This document shows positions 6,335 to 13,553 of a DNA stretch of 31,980 nucleotides, one piece after another (positions within the stretch are counted from its first letter, which is position 1; each line of letters opens with the position of its first letter). A program made the position numbers and the translations under genes. This stretch comes from a virus, in the IMG/VR virus record IMGVR_UViG_3300046722_000051, positions 1 through 31,980 of that record. One strand, 5' to 3'. Below the pieces are notes generated by a model. That model was not told where the DNA came from. It did no database searches and worked only from the letters and a program-made list of their open reading frames with translations.

Positions 6335-6504
6335 GGTCGCCAATCGAAAAGCTCTGCATCGCTGCCGTGGCAGGGTCGTGAAACAAACCAGCCTTGGCGG
6401 CAAGTCCTGTTCACGGCAACGAAGCGGAAATTTCCACTGATTTGTTTCACGGCCCCAATTACTCACACCCTTCCAGCCAACGCAAGAGAAAAATCATTCA
6501 CGGC
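6335..6504. promoter_or_regulatory. Repeat-rich leader upstream of the replication initiator
   Basis: This is a non-coding gap of 170 bases between the stop of the gene at 6505-6738 and the initiator ATG. It holds an 11-base inverted repeat (CGTGAAACAAA at 6377-6387 and TTTGTTTCACG at 6441-6451). It also holds three copies of TTCACGGC on the plus strand (6410-6417, 6446-6453, 6497-6504). Such repeats ahead of an initiator gene could be operators or additional initiator-binding sites. No clear -35/-10 pair is visible. Confidence 0.45.
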
Positions 6505-6738
6505 TTATAAACGTCGTTGGATTGCCGCCTCGATCAAGTCCTCATCTTCTGGACGGGGCTTTAGGCCAAGGCCGACGCTTTTACCGTAAGTCGTTGGCCC
6601 TGTCGTTCCGCCCGCATTCAGGTTGACTTGTCCGGCGCTTACGACTTTGTGGCCAGCACCAACTTGATCGTGCTTCAGCAACTCATCGAAGATCACCGCG
6701 ACCTCGATACCTTCACTGTCAATGATGATGTATTTCAT
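6505..6738 (-). CDS. Conserved small phage protein of unknown function
   Basis: This is a 77-residue protein beginning MKYIIIDSEGIEVAVIFDELLKH, with the later segment TYGKSVGLGLKPRPEDEDLI. The pairing of an N-terminal beta hairpin (YIIxD..GxEVAVIF) with a C-terminal YGxSxSLGxxSRPED motif is familiar from many phage and prophage accessory regions, but I know of no assigned function. It lies just upstream of the repeat-rich initiator leader. The length fits the family, so the gene appears complete. Confidence 0.65.
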   Translation of the reverse strand: MKYIIIDSEGIEVAVIFDELLKHDQVGAGHKVVSAGQVNLNAGGTTGPTTYGKSVGLGLKPRPEDEDLIEAAIQRRL

Positions 6739-6812
6739 ATAAACTCAATCCCGGAGCCAAGGTTATCGCGGACACGCGCCGGGTCGCGTGGAAATGGACG
6801 CCACTGGCCCAC

Positions 6813-7124
6813 TCATGGCTTGGGGTTGGCCTTTCTTTGGAGCCGATCAATCTCAGCGGCTATCAACGCCCCGGCCTTGACTAAATCACGGACTGGGCTT
6901 TGTGGTTTCCACCATTCATCTTCCCAAGGCCATTCCTCGGGTGGGTTCTCGGTTTGATATGCTTCCGATTCCGTCCAGTGTCGGGCGATGTAATGGCCGA
7001 CATAAGATTGGGCGGCGCGGGCCAGCTCTCTTGATTGGTGCTCGTCATCATGTTCAACGGTCCAGCCTTCCTTGGCTATTTGGCGCTTCCGCTCATGGGC
7101 TATCATTTCAATTCCAGTTGTCAT
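6813..7124 (-). CDS. Conserved phage protein (ER.RQI..EGW..EHDD family)
   Basis: This is a 103-residue protein. Its motifs ERKRQIAKEGWTVEHDD, ELARAAQSYVGHY, WPWEDEWWKP and RDLVKAGALIAAEIDRL match a widespread family of small phage-encoded proteins that are often left as hypothetical. The conserved acidic and His residues in the helical core (EHDDEHQ) recall metal-binding helical NTP-pyrophosphatase-like proteins, but that is only a suggestion. A 10-codon micro-ORF ends three bases before its start, so translation may be coupled through it. Confidence 0.72.
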   Translation of the reverse strand: MTTGIEMIAHERKRQIAKEGWTVEHDDEHQSRELARAAQSYVGHYIARHWTESEAYQTENPPEEWPWEDEWWKPQSPVRDLVKAGALIAAEIDRLQRKANPKP

Positions 7125-7127
7125 ATT

Positions 7128-7160
7128 TCATCTCTTAAACGGGTTCCTGGGTTTGGTCAT
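7128..7160 (-). CDS. Micro-ORF MTKPRNPFKR between early genes
   Basis: This ten-codon frame has an ATG that overlaps the stop of the gene at 7157-7534 (ATGA) and a stop three bases before the next ATG. It contains the KPRNPF sequence shared with two other junctions. It may be a translational relay rather than a functional peptide. Confidence 0.3.
   Translation of the reverse strand: MTKPRNPFKR
7134..7155. repeat. Junction repeat copy A
   Basis: This 22-base sequence is identical to 7546-7567. Its last 15 bases on the plus strand (GGGTTCCTGGGTTTG, 7141-7155) recur at 7553-7567 and at 7751-7765. All three copies lie immediately upstream of a minus-strand gene start. Confidence 0.9.
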
Positions 7161-7534
7161 CTGGATACGCTTATTTCCGCATCGGGATAAGCCTTGCACG
7201 CTTCAAGGTAACGCTCGACCCAAGGCACGAAATGCTTGTATAATCCCCAACCGTTCTTGGCGTTGAATAGCTCGAAGTGACCCGGCCTGGCTTTGAGATC
7301 AGCCAACCCCTTGGTCAATGGCTCAATCAGTTGTCCTGCCTTGGTGGCACCGATGGCTTCTGGATGCCAGCAGGCATCATAAACGCCAGCAGCCTCAGCC
7401 ATCCGGTTTAGGTTGTGGGTTATGTTAGCCTCGAAAAAGGTTTCGCGGTGCTTTCGTTTGTGGACATGGCCGCATTCAGAGCAGGCACAATCCACTTCCT
7501 CGGCAGGGCCGTTTAGCCAAACGTCTAAGCTCAT
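7157..7534 (-). CDS. Conserved phage protein with zinc-finger-like insert
   Basis: This is a 125-residue protein. The family pattern is clear: MSLDVWL at the start, then ANITHNLNRMAEAAGVYDACWHPE, GQLIEPLTKGLADL, NGWGLYKHFVPWVERYLEAC and a C-terminal PDAEISVSR. These occur in a common family of phage hypotheticals with no known activity. This copy carries a Cys/His cluster (CACSECGHVHKRKH, residues about 16-29) that resembles a zinc knuckle between the N-terminal strand and the helical core. An AAGGAGG precedes the ATG and lies inside a repeated micro-ORF. Confidence 0.72.
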   Translation of the reverse strand: MSLDVWLNGPAEEVDCACSECGHVHKRKHRETFFEANITHNLNRMAEAAGVYDACWHPEAIGATKAGQLIEPLTKGLADLKARPGHFELFNAKNGWGLYKHFVPWVERYLEACKAYPDAEISVSR

Positions 7535-7572
7535 TTGGCCTCCTTCTTAAACGGGTTCCTGGGTTTGAGCAT
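7531..7572 (-). CDS. Micro-ORF MLKPRNPFKKEAK carrying the next gene's RBS
   Basis: This 13-codon frame ends in an ATGA overlap with the gene at 7157-7534. Its codons for KKEA contain that gene's AAGGAGG ribosome-binding site. The KPRNPF core is shared with two other gene junctions. It overlaps the 3' end of the gene at 7547-7738 in another frame. Confidence 0.3.
   Translation of the reverse strand: MLKPRNPFKKEAK
7546..7567. repeat. Junction repeat copy B
   Basis: This 22-base copy is identical to the one at 7134-7155. It spans the stop codon of the gene at 7547-7738 and precedes the start at 7534. Confidence 0.9.
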
Positions 7573-7738
7573 CGCCTTTTTCCAGAGCGGCTTTAGCGCG
7601 TTTGATTTGATGCCATGGCGCGGAAATATCCGCCTTGGCTACGATCTCTTCCAGTGCGGCACGGTAAATGTCCCGTTCCTCAGCCACGCATTGCGGGCAT
7701 TCGGGCGGGGAAGTCCAGTTGTGCTTGCAGCGATTCAT
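7547..7738 (-). CDS. Small protein with a zinc-knuckle-like N-terminus
   Basis: This is a 63-residue protein. The first 18 residues hold Cys4, His6, Cys15 and Cys18 (CKHNWTSPPECPQC), a plausible single zinc site. A helix follows (EERDIYRAALEEIVAKA) with a short tail QTQEPV. I chose the ATG at 7738 because GGAGGAAACC sits directly before it and the ATG overlaps the stop of the membrane peptide; the longer frame to 7879 would duplicate that peptide's territory. The C-terminal QTQEPV is encoded by one copy of the 22-base junction repeat. Function unknown. Confidence 0.6.
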   Translation of the reverse strand: MNRCKHNWTSPPECPQCVAEERDIYRAALEEIVAKADISAPWHQIKRAKAALEKGDAQTQEPV

Positions 7739-7845
7739 GGTTTCCTCCAAGGGTTCCTGGGTTTGAGCACTGGCGCGAAACAGATCACGAACGCGGCCAC
7801 AATGGACAGGCCGAGCAAGAAGCAGCAAAAGCAGATTAGGAGCAT
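7735..7845 (-). CDS. 36-residue single-pass membrane peptide
   Basis: This short frame starts with ATG at 7845, preceded by AAAAAGGA, and ends in an ATGA overlap with the next gene. It encodes a strongly hydrophobic segment (LLICFCCFLLGLSIVAAFVI, residues about 2-21) followed by a basic tail, VLKPRNPWRKP. The topology fits a single-pass inner-membrane peptide with a positive cytoplasmic tail. Possible roles are a small holin-like or superinfection-type protein, but position in an early operon argues against lysis. The Cys-rich membrane segment is unusual. Good RBS and double coupling make it likely to be translated. Confidence 0.5.
   Translation of the reverse strand: MLLICFCCFLLGLSIVAAFVICFAPVLKPRNPWRKP
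7751..7765. repeat. Junction repeat copy C (15-base core)
   Basis: This is an exact copy of the 15-base core GGGTTCCTGGGTTTG. It encodes the KPRNP segment at the C-terminus of the membrane peptide and lies just upstream of the start at 7738. Confidence 0.9.
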
Positions 7846-8024
7846 GGGTTTTCCTTTTTGATAATCGCTTTGAGTTCATCGGCCCATCGCTTGTGCTTGC
7901 GTTCGTGTTCGGTTGTCAGTGGCGGGCCAAGACTGCATTCAATGCGCCTGATTCGCTCCTTCCTGAACGCTCTGCATTTAAGCATGTGATAATCCATAAT
8001 TTCGGTGAGGGTTTGGCAGTTCAT
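7836..8024 (-). CDS. Small basic helical protein
   Basis: This is a 62-residue protein, mostly charged helix (CRAFRKERIRRIECSLG, then HERKHKRWADELKAIIKKE). No domain is recognised. Its start overlaps the stop of the upstream gene (ATGA) and its stop lies within the first codons of the membrane peptide gene. The strong positive charge suggests nucleic-acid or acidic-protein binding; this is composition-based inference only. Confidence 0.5.
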   Translation of the reverse strand: MNCQTLTEIMDYHMLKCRAFRKERIRRIECSLGPPLTTEHERKHKRWADELKAIIKKENPCS

Positions 8025-8245
8025 ACCGGCAACCTCCTATCCTGCCTCTTTCGCCAGTCCCGGATATGCGCCTGCAACTCGGGGCTGATGTTCGGGTCTG
8101 GCTCGGGGGTGATGGTGGCTTTTGTCAGGACTTGGCGGGCCAGTATAACTTCTCCGTTCCAAGAGTCACGCCGCTTATCTGTCAACACTAAGGCTATGGA
8201 GATCGCCTCGTTTATCCTGTTCCATTCAGTTTGTGTGCAGGTCAT
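8021..8245 (-). CDS. Small early protein, first gene of the leftward block
   Basis: This is a 74-residue protein beginning MTCTQTEWNRINEAISIALVLTDKRR; the C-terminal part is helical and charged (ELQAHIRDWRKRQDRRLPV). I chose the ATG at 8245 because AGAGGTAAC precedes it; the longer frame to 8314 reads into the regulatory gap. It appears to be the first gene of the early transcript. No family is recognised. Confidence 0.5.
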   Translation of the reverse strand: MTCTQTEWNRINEAISIALVLTDKRRDSWNGEVILARQVLTKATITPEPDPNISPELQAHIRDWRKRQDRRLPV

Positions 8246-8454
8246 GTTACCTCTGAATCCCGCGCGCTCGCCGTGTTCAGACGCAACCCAGGCCGGGCAG
8301 CCACGACGAGGCACGCGGGAAAACTTTGGTTTGAAGTTGTGTTCGTCTGACTGAACATGCCCACACGATAAACCAAGCGCGGATTACACGCAAGAGGGTT
8401 TGTTTGTAATCGGTTCGTTCTTGACAAGGCCCGTATTTATGCCGCCAATAAGCC
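8246..8454. promoter_or_regulatory. Divergent early/late switch region with dyad operators
   Basis: This is the only place where the leftward and rightward gene blocks diverge, so both promoters should lie here. Visible elements are a dyad GATTACA-N16-TGTAATC (8382-8388 and 8405-8411), a dyad TGTTC-N8-GAACA (8340-8344 and 8353-8357), and a TTGACA at 8421-8426 that could be a rightward -35. No good -10 stands at the usual distance, so the late promoter may be non-canonical or activator-dependent. Confidence 0.45.
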
Positions 8455-9756
8455 ATGGCCGACGAGTCGCTAGACATCCAAATAAAGCTGCTGGCAGACA
8501 CTTACGGGGCTGAGAAGGTCCAGAGCGCGCTCAAGCAGATCAAAGGCGAAACCGAGGGGTTGACCATCAAACACCAGGAACTGCGCGCCGCGGTGCGCGG
8601 GTTGCATACAGAGTTTCCTGAACTGGCCAGGATCGCGCATCTGGCGTTGCATCCAATCGGGCTGGCCGTCGCTGCCATTGGTGGATCGTTCGCGGTCTGG
8701 AAGATGCGAACGGAAGAGCTGCAGGCCACATTCGCTAATCTCGCCTTGCCAGACATAAAGGCGCTAGATGTCGGGCACATCAACGCAGTTACTGAGGCAT
8801 GGGGCAAATATAACAAGGCATTAGGGACGGCGATTGAGAACGCGCATTCTGTCGAAAAGGATACAGAGAAAGCTCTGAAGAGCATCGAAACCAGAATCGA
8901 AGCCACCAATAAACTGATTGAGGCATTCGCCGGAAAGAAACAAGCAGGCGCATCAGGAATCCTTGAAAAGCTCGGCATCTCGGAACAGGAGACGATTGAC
9001 AAGAGCATCATAGACAAGAGAGCCGACAACCTGAAGCTGGGCGAGAAGGAACGGGAGATTGCGAACCTGGGAATCGAATCAGTGAACAAGCGCCGAGAGG
9101 GTGCGAAGATAAGGGTTGCCAGCGCGGAGGATGATGCAAAAACTACAGAAGCCCTCAAAGCCGCAGCCGAGATAGCCAAAAAAGACATTGATGAACGCAA
9201 GCAGAAGATAGGCGTTCTGCGCGCGCGTCAAGCTGGTGAAACACTAACGCCAGCCGAACACTTGCAGATCGTGAAATTGTTGGGCCTTGGCCAAGGTGCT
9301 GATGCCATCCCTGGAGCTATCGCAGACATCCAGGGCGGCATACCCGCGGCACAAGCCACGGTTGATCTTTACAATTCCAGATTGAGAGGCGCTGCAGGTA
9401 GAGATGCTCAACGCGCCACACGGGACCGTTTATTTTCCGAATCTGCTGCGGCCGGAGCAAAGGCAGAGGAGCTAAATGCCGGGATGCCAGCCGACTACAG
9501 ACAGGCCCGAGACAGGCAAGGGCTTGGTTCGATTCTGGATGTGCTGAAGCGGCAGACCGAAACCCTGAAAGCCCTGCATGAAGCGCATGACCAAACCGAC
9601 AAGGCCAGCAAGGAAATCGCTGATGCCATCAAGAGCAAGCAGACTGTTCAGGCATCCATGATCAAAGCCCTGAAAGACTCTGAGGCTATTGAAACCGCCC
9701 TCGTTGAGCACCAGAAACGGCTTGAGATGAACCTTAAAGCCCTTGCTGCCCACTAA
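8455..9756 (+). CDS. Tape-measure-like tail protein
   Basis: This is a 433-residue protein, predominantly helical. The N-terminus (DIQIKLLADTYGAEKVQSALKQIKGE) and a hydrophobic segment at residues about 62-82 (HLALHPIGLAVAAIGGSFAV) are typical of tape-measure proteins. Long charged helices follow (DKRADNLKLGEKEREIANL, KAAAEIAKKDIDERKQK), with a final helical bundle. It is short for a tape measure, consistent with a short tail or a split or accessory form. It is the first gene of the rightward block and its stop overlaps the next start (TAATG). A general structural coiled-coil protein is the alternative. No strong Shine-Dalgarno sequence is visible. Confidence 0.55.
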   Translation: MADESLDIQIKLLADTYGAEKVQSALKQIKGETEGLTIKHQELRAAVRGLHTEFPELARIAHLALHPIGLAVAAIGGSFAVWKMRTEELQATFANLALPDIKALDVGHINAVTEAWGKYNKALGTAIENAHSVEKDTEKALKSIETRIEATNKLIEAFAGKKQAGASGILEKLGISEQETIDKSIIDKRADNLKLGEKEREIANLGIESVNKRREGAKIRVASAEDDAKTTEALKAAAEIAKKDIDERKQKIGVLRARQAGETLTPAEHLQIVKLLGLGQGADAIPGAIADIQGGIPAAQATVDLYNSRLRGAAGRDAQRATRDRLFSESAAAGAKAEELNAGMPADYRQARDRQGLGSILDVLKRQTETLKALHEAHDQTDKASKEIADAIKSKQTVQASMIKALKDSEAIETALVEHQKRLEMNLKALAAH

Positions 9757-11747
9757 TGCCCGACTGGACCCTCACCGCCGGCACGACGACCAAGACCCTC
9801 GCCGCCTGGGGGTTCAAAGGCGACTCGCTGACCCTTGAGCGCATCAGTCAAGCCCCCGACGTTTGCACCGTGACCAAGCCGGGGCCGATGGATGCCACCC
9901 TGCTCTTCGCGTTCGGGTCCATCGTTAAGATCCAACGCCCGGACGGCACGATCTGGTTCCAGGGCCGAGCAACTCTGCCTGTTCGTCAAGGGAGCGGGGA
10001 TAATGAATCAGTTGCATACCGTTTCGAGGGGCCGTGGTTCGATCTGGACAACATCATATTCGAGCAGACTTGGCAGCAGTTTAATGGCTACACCACACCG
10101 GGCGATCCAAGCACCCCGCCGACGTTCATCAGCAAGTTTGCCAGCGAGGTGTTTCTTGGATTCCAGGCGGATGGCACACGCATCAATACCGGCCAACAGA
10201 TCACGCAGGCGCTGACCTGGGCTGTTGGCGCCGGGGCGAACCTCCAGATCGGCACGATCACGCCAGCTACAAACTTCGCCTATTACAACGTGCGCGACAT
10301 GACTTGCGGTGAGGTGATCCGCCAGATGTTGCGCTGGACACCGGACACGATTACCTGGTTCGACTACAGCACAACACCTCCGACATTCTACGCCAAGCGC
10401 CTGGCCGATCTGACGGCAACGACGGTGACGCTGGGCACTGACAAAATCAAAGCCTTGTCATTGCGCCCTCGTCCTGACCTTGTGCTCGATGCCTGCGTGA
10501 TCCGCTACAAGATACCCAACAGCGTAAACGGGATTGTGTTCATAGCCATTCAGACCGACACTTACCCGGTTGGCGCCACGGAGCAGCACATTTTTAACAG
10601 CATCAACACCATTGAGCTTTTTGGATTCCGCAAGACCGTGGTGAGTGCGACGATCAAGACGAACACGATATTTGCCAATGCGGTGGCATCGGCTGACCGG
10701 GTGACATGGTGGGAGAACAAAATCCCATGGCTCAAAGACCCGCACATTGTCCAATCCAGCATCCAAATCACCTTCAATAGCGCCATTGAAACCATCATTG
10801 ATCCTGTAACCGGGGCATCGAATGACGTTGCGGTGGATATGACGCAGTATCCCAATGAGCTGATTGACGGCCAGATCGCCACTTGGATGACGGGGTTCCA
10901 TCAGAAGGAAGTGAAGCTCTCCGCTACGCTGACCTACGCGCGCACGACGGACACTTCTGGTGCGATACCCATTCAAGGCGCGAACGGAGTTCCCATCACT
11001 TGCACAGTGAAGGGCACCAATGCCACCTCGGGCACTTATACCGCTATCCAGAGCTTCGAGGAGGGCGACCCGGTGCCGTCCGGGCTTGCTCAGGACATTT
11101 ACACCTCACGCGCTACGCTGCAGCATGAGGGAGAAATTGAGCTTGTGGGTTCGGAGATACCTGCGGGGTTCGCCATGGGCCAGAAGATCAGCCTAAATGG
11201 CCTGGCCTCCTCGTTCGGATCCATGATGGTGCAGCAGATCACCGAGGAACCGTTCGCTGGACGAATAACCCTGCGCGTGGGGCCGCCGCGGCAGATCGGC
11301 ATTCAAGACCTTATTGAGCTGATGCGCGCCAACCGTTACCGGATCATCTACAACCTGCCCATCCAGCAGCAGGGAAGCCCCGAGGCGAGCGGCAATGTCC
11401 CGCTGGGCAGCAACATGCCCAAACAGGATTCGGTTGCCGACTCCACGCCAAGCAGTGCGTTCGGGGTCAGCAAGGACCAGGGCGGCGGAACGACTGCGGT
11501 TGTTGTTAAGGATGCCATTGGACCCGCTGCCAATCCTGGGCCACAAGTGAGGATCGTTTATTATGATTCGGCTGGCGCAAAGGTCACGACTCAACCGAGT
11601 GCCACCATGAACGTGTCCGATCTTGTCGCCCTTGGACTGGTGAACCATGACGCGAAGTTCGTACTACTGAAGTTCAAAGACCCAAACAACTCCTGCGCTC
11701 CGATGAAGATGGCGGTGATGGGCACAACGCCCGAGCCTGATGTATGA
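9756..11747 (+). CDS. Putative tail hub/baseplate protein
   Basis: This is a 663-residue protein. The N-terminal ~330 residues (short beta strands such as GSIVKIQRPDGTIWFQGRAT, then FDLDNIIFEQTWQQF, GEVIRQMLRWTPDTITWFDY) resemble tail-hub proteins of the gp27/late-control-D type, in which substrate-like barrels flank a helical insert. The C-terminal ~130 residues are Gly/Pro/Ser-rich and probably flexible. It sits directly after the tape-measure-like gene, the usual position for hub or distal-tail proteins. I see no lysozyme or peptidase motif. The assignment rests on layout and fold impression rather than a diagnostic motif. Confidence 0.45.
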   Translation: MPDWTLTAGTTTKTLAAWGFKGDSLTLERISQAPDVCTVTKPGPMDATLLFAFGSIVKIQRPDGTIWFQGRATLPVRQGSGDNESVAYRFEGPWFDLDNIIFEQTWQQFNGYTTPGDPSTPPTFISKFASEVFLGFQADGTRINTGQQITQALTWAVGAGANLQIGTITPATNFAYYNVRDMTCGEVIRQMLRWTPDTITWFDYSTTPPTFYAKRLADLTATTVTLGTDKIKALSLRPRPDLVLDACVIRYKIPNSVNGIVFIAIQTDTYPVGATEQHIFNSINTIELFGFRKTVVSATIKTNTIFANAVASADRVTWWENKIPWLKDPHIVQSSIQITFNSAIETIIDPVTGASNDVAVDMTQYPNELIDGQIATWMTGFHQKEVKLSATLTYARTTDTSGAIPIQGANGVPITCTVKGTNATSGTYTAIQSFEEGDPVPSGLAQDIYTSRATLQHEGEIELVGSEIPAGFAMGQKISLNGLASSFGSMMVQQITEEPFAGRITLRVGPPRQIGIQDLIELMRANRYRIIYNLPIQQQGSPEASGNVPLGSNMPKQDSVADSTPSSAFGVSKDQGGGTTAVVVKDAIGPAANPGPQVRIVYYDSAGAKVTTQPSATMNVSDLVALGLVNHDAKFVLLKFKDPNNSCAPMKMAVMGTTPEPDV

Positions 11748-13042
11748 GCCAGAACGCAGACTTCTGCTGCGATTGCGGCGGGCCAGGCTGCAACAATGCC
11801 CGGTTCCTGGTGGAGTTCATGGGCGTTGGCCAGTGCGGCGGATTCCAAGACCTGCTTTGCTTCGATGATTGCGGGTTCGAGTTGGGAACTCCGAACGGGT
11901 TCTGTCCTGCCAGTTCGGCCTGTGATCATGTCGCCGCCTCATTTTATTCCGGCTTCAAGCTGCGCGTGGAATATGGCACATTCGATCCAGGCACCGGGCC
12001 AACATACGCTTGGACTGAGGTTAGGGCGACCTGTGACACGACCATTGGTGAGCCGGAACATATCGAGGTTGAGCAGGGCACCGGCACACACTCGGACGGG
12101 ATTGTGTTTCAATGGACCCGCAACGCAGATGGATCAGTCAGTCAGAGCGGCGGCGTGGGCGCGATTGCTCTTGCGGTATCCAACACCAATGTTGCAAGCC
12201 ACACCAGCACGCATTATCTGCGAACAGACGCGACTATGCCGCCTGATTCTCATTACAAAACCGAGGTCACACTTGATGGAGCTGTTGCTGTTGGGGCGTG
12301 TATTACGGATGCGAAAACATTCTGCGATTCAGTCAGCATCTCAGGCAACGCCACGGTCACAATCTGGGATGGCTCCACGGTTCAAACCAATGTCCCGGCC
12401 AGCCCGTTAAGGATTCGCAAGTTCTACGCGCGCAGGCCGGGAGGATTCACTGTCATCAACGGAATCAATGGCACAACCTATACTGATGGCGTCGGAAATG
12501 CGCTTGGTGTCCCAGACGGTCCATTCGTGAATGCAGCCACCTCGCCAGAATGCCGTTACGTTGCTGGACAAGGCAACATCGGTGCTCATGACCCAAACAC
12601 ATTCCCGATTGACATAGAGGACAACGGCAGCGGCCTGCCCTTGTTCCAATCCATCTGCAATCCAGTCTATCTTAACACCATAAACGTAGCCGCAGCGACA
12701 CAGACCAAGCTCGCATTCATCATGCCGAGGTGGTGCATTGAGAAGGTTCAGGCGCAGATCATAAAATGCGATGGCAGCAACACGCTGATGGATTGGACAA
12801 CAGTTCCAACTGATCAATGCCAGATCGGTGCTGCGGCCGGTAGAATAGCCCATTGCCACTCCGAGCCTGATGGCAACAATCAAATCGGCACAATAACCAA
12901 TGTTGATGGTTGCCAATCCGGCGGATGCACAGGCATTATCTGGCTGTTCACTTATCACGACATGCAAACCTTCGGCTGGATGGAGCTTGACGAAACAACT
13001 TGTGGCGATTGCACTGTGATCTGTAATAACCTGGCGCCATGA
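11744..13042 (+). CDS. Cysteine-rich tail-module protein
   Basis: This is a 432-residue protein with about 23 cysteines, clustered at the N-terminus (CCDCGGPGC, residues 8-16) and C-terminus (CGDCTVIC). The body is beta-rich and Gly/Asn/Thr-rich. That number of Cys is unusual in a cytoplasmically assembled virion protein and suggests metal-binding knots or disulfides formed after release. No signal peptide is visible. Its position between the hub-like gene and small Cys-containing proteins indicates a tail-tip or receptor-binding component. No family recognised. Confidence 0.5.
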   Translation: MSQNADFCCDCGGPGCNNARFLVEFMGVGQCGGFQDLLCFDDCGFELGTPNGFCPASSACDHVAASFYSGFKLRVEYGTFDPGTGPTYAWTEVRATCDTTIGEPEHIEVEQGTGTHSDGIVFQWTRNADGSVSQSGGVGAIALAVSNTNVASHTSTHYLRTDATMPPDSHYKTEVTLDGAVAVGACITDAKTFCDSVSISGNATVTIWDGSTVQTNVPASPLRIRKFYARRPGGFTVINGINGTTYTDGVGNALGVPDGPFVNAATSPECRYVAGQGNIGAHDPNTFPIDIEDNGSGLPLFQSICNPVYLNTINVAAATQTKLAFIMPRWCIEKVQAQIIKCDGSNTLMDWTTVPTDQCQIGAAAGRIAHCHSEPDGNNQIGTITNVDGCQSGGCTGIIWLFTYHDMQTFGWMELDETTCGDCTVICNNLAP

Positions 13043-13329
13043 GAATCCCGTTGAGCCACATCGTCTATCGCGCACAGAGCCGACCACCTGGCTATCTTGA
13101 GGACATGAAAGCGCATGGCGTGGTCAGCGGTGAGGATCTGGTCATGGACGATGACATTTACTCCCTGCTCAAATACAAATACCGCAAAGGGCTGGGTGAT
13201 GTGGTCGAGGCCACGGCCAAGCCGTTCGCCAAGCTGTTCAACATGGATTGCCTCGATGCCGATACAAAATTGAAGCCCGATTCTAATTGCGCCAAGCGCA
13301 GGGATGCACTAAATAAACTTATCAGATGA
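13039..13329 (+). CDS. Small tail-module protein
   Basis: This is a 96-residue protein with a basic N-terminus (MRIPLSHIVYRAQSRPPGYLED), a central acidic segment (EDLVMDDDIYSLLKYKYRKG) and two Cys near the C-terminus (Cys71 and Cys84). Both ends overlap neighbouring genes (ATGA), so it is co-translated with the two Cys-rich proteins around it. The segment DLVMDDDIYSLLKYKYRKGLGDVVEAT may interact with a partner. Function unknown. Confidence 0.55.
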   Translation: MRIPLSHIVYRAQSRPPGYLEDMKAHGVVSGEDLVMDDDIYSLLKYKYRKGLGDVVEATAKPFAKLFNMDCLDADTKLKPDSNCAKRRDALNKLIR

Positions 13330-13553
13330 AACAGGCCACCCGTTTAACGCCCGTTGCAGCACCGCCACAACCCGGCCCGCCCCTGACCGAGAGTTGTTCC
13401 AACTGCAAATGTTTCATGGCTGATCAGACCTGCCATCGCGGCCCGCCCTGCACAGATTTCCAGTTCTATCGTTCGCTCGGGTTCTGGCCGACTGTCACTG
13501 AATCGCAATGGTGCGCTGAATGGAAACCCCGTAAACCCGTAAATGGAGTATGA
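13326..13553 (+). CDS. Small Cys-rich metal-binding-type protein
   Basis: This is a 75-residue protein. The segment ESCSNCKCFMADQTCHRGPP, then FWPTVTESQWCAEWKP near the C-terminus, matches a recurrent small-protein pattern, C.NCR/KxF....CxRxPP....WPxV...WCGE(F/W)xP, seen in phage and bacterial ORFs. The four conserved Cys (C24/C27, C36, C62) probably bind a metal or Fe-S cluster. The role in the virion operon is unknown. It overlaps both neighbours by four bases. Confidence 0.6.
   Translation: MKQATRLTPVAAPPQPGPPLTESCSNCKCFMADQTCHRGPPCTDFQFYRSLGFWPTVTESQWCAEWKPRKPVNGV

Noticed and set aside
6335-6466. N-terminal extension of the initiator from a GTG at 6466
   Set aside because: The extra 44 residues look non-coding and contain the inverted repeat; the family pattern begins at the ATG at 6334.
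8421-8454. Standard sigma-70 late promoter at TTGACA
   Set aside because: No acceptable -10 hexamer lies 16-18 bases downstream, and the start codon would follow almost at once.
8502-9200. 232-residue minus-strand frame opposite the tape-measure-like gene
   Set aside because: Ser/Ala-rich composition typical of an antisense shadow; no domain, no ribosome-binding site.
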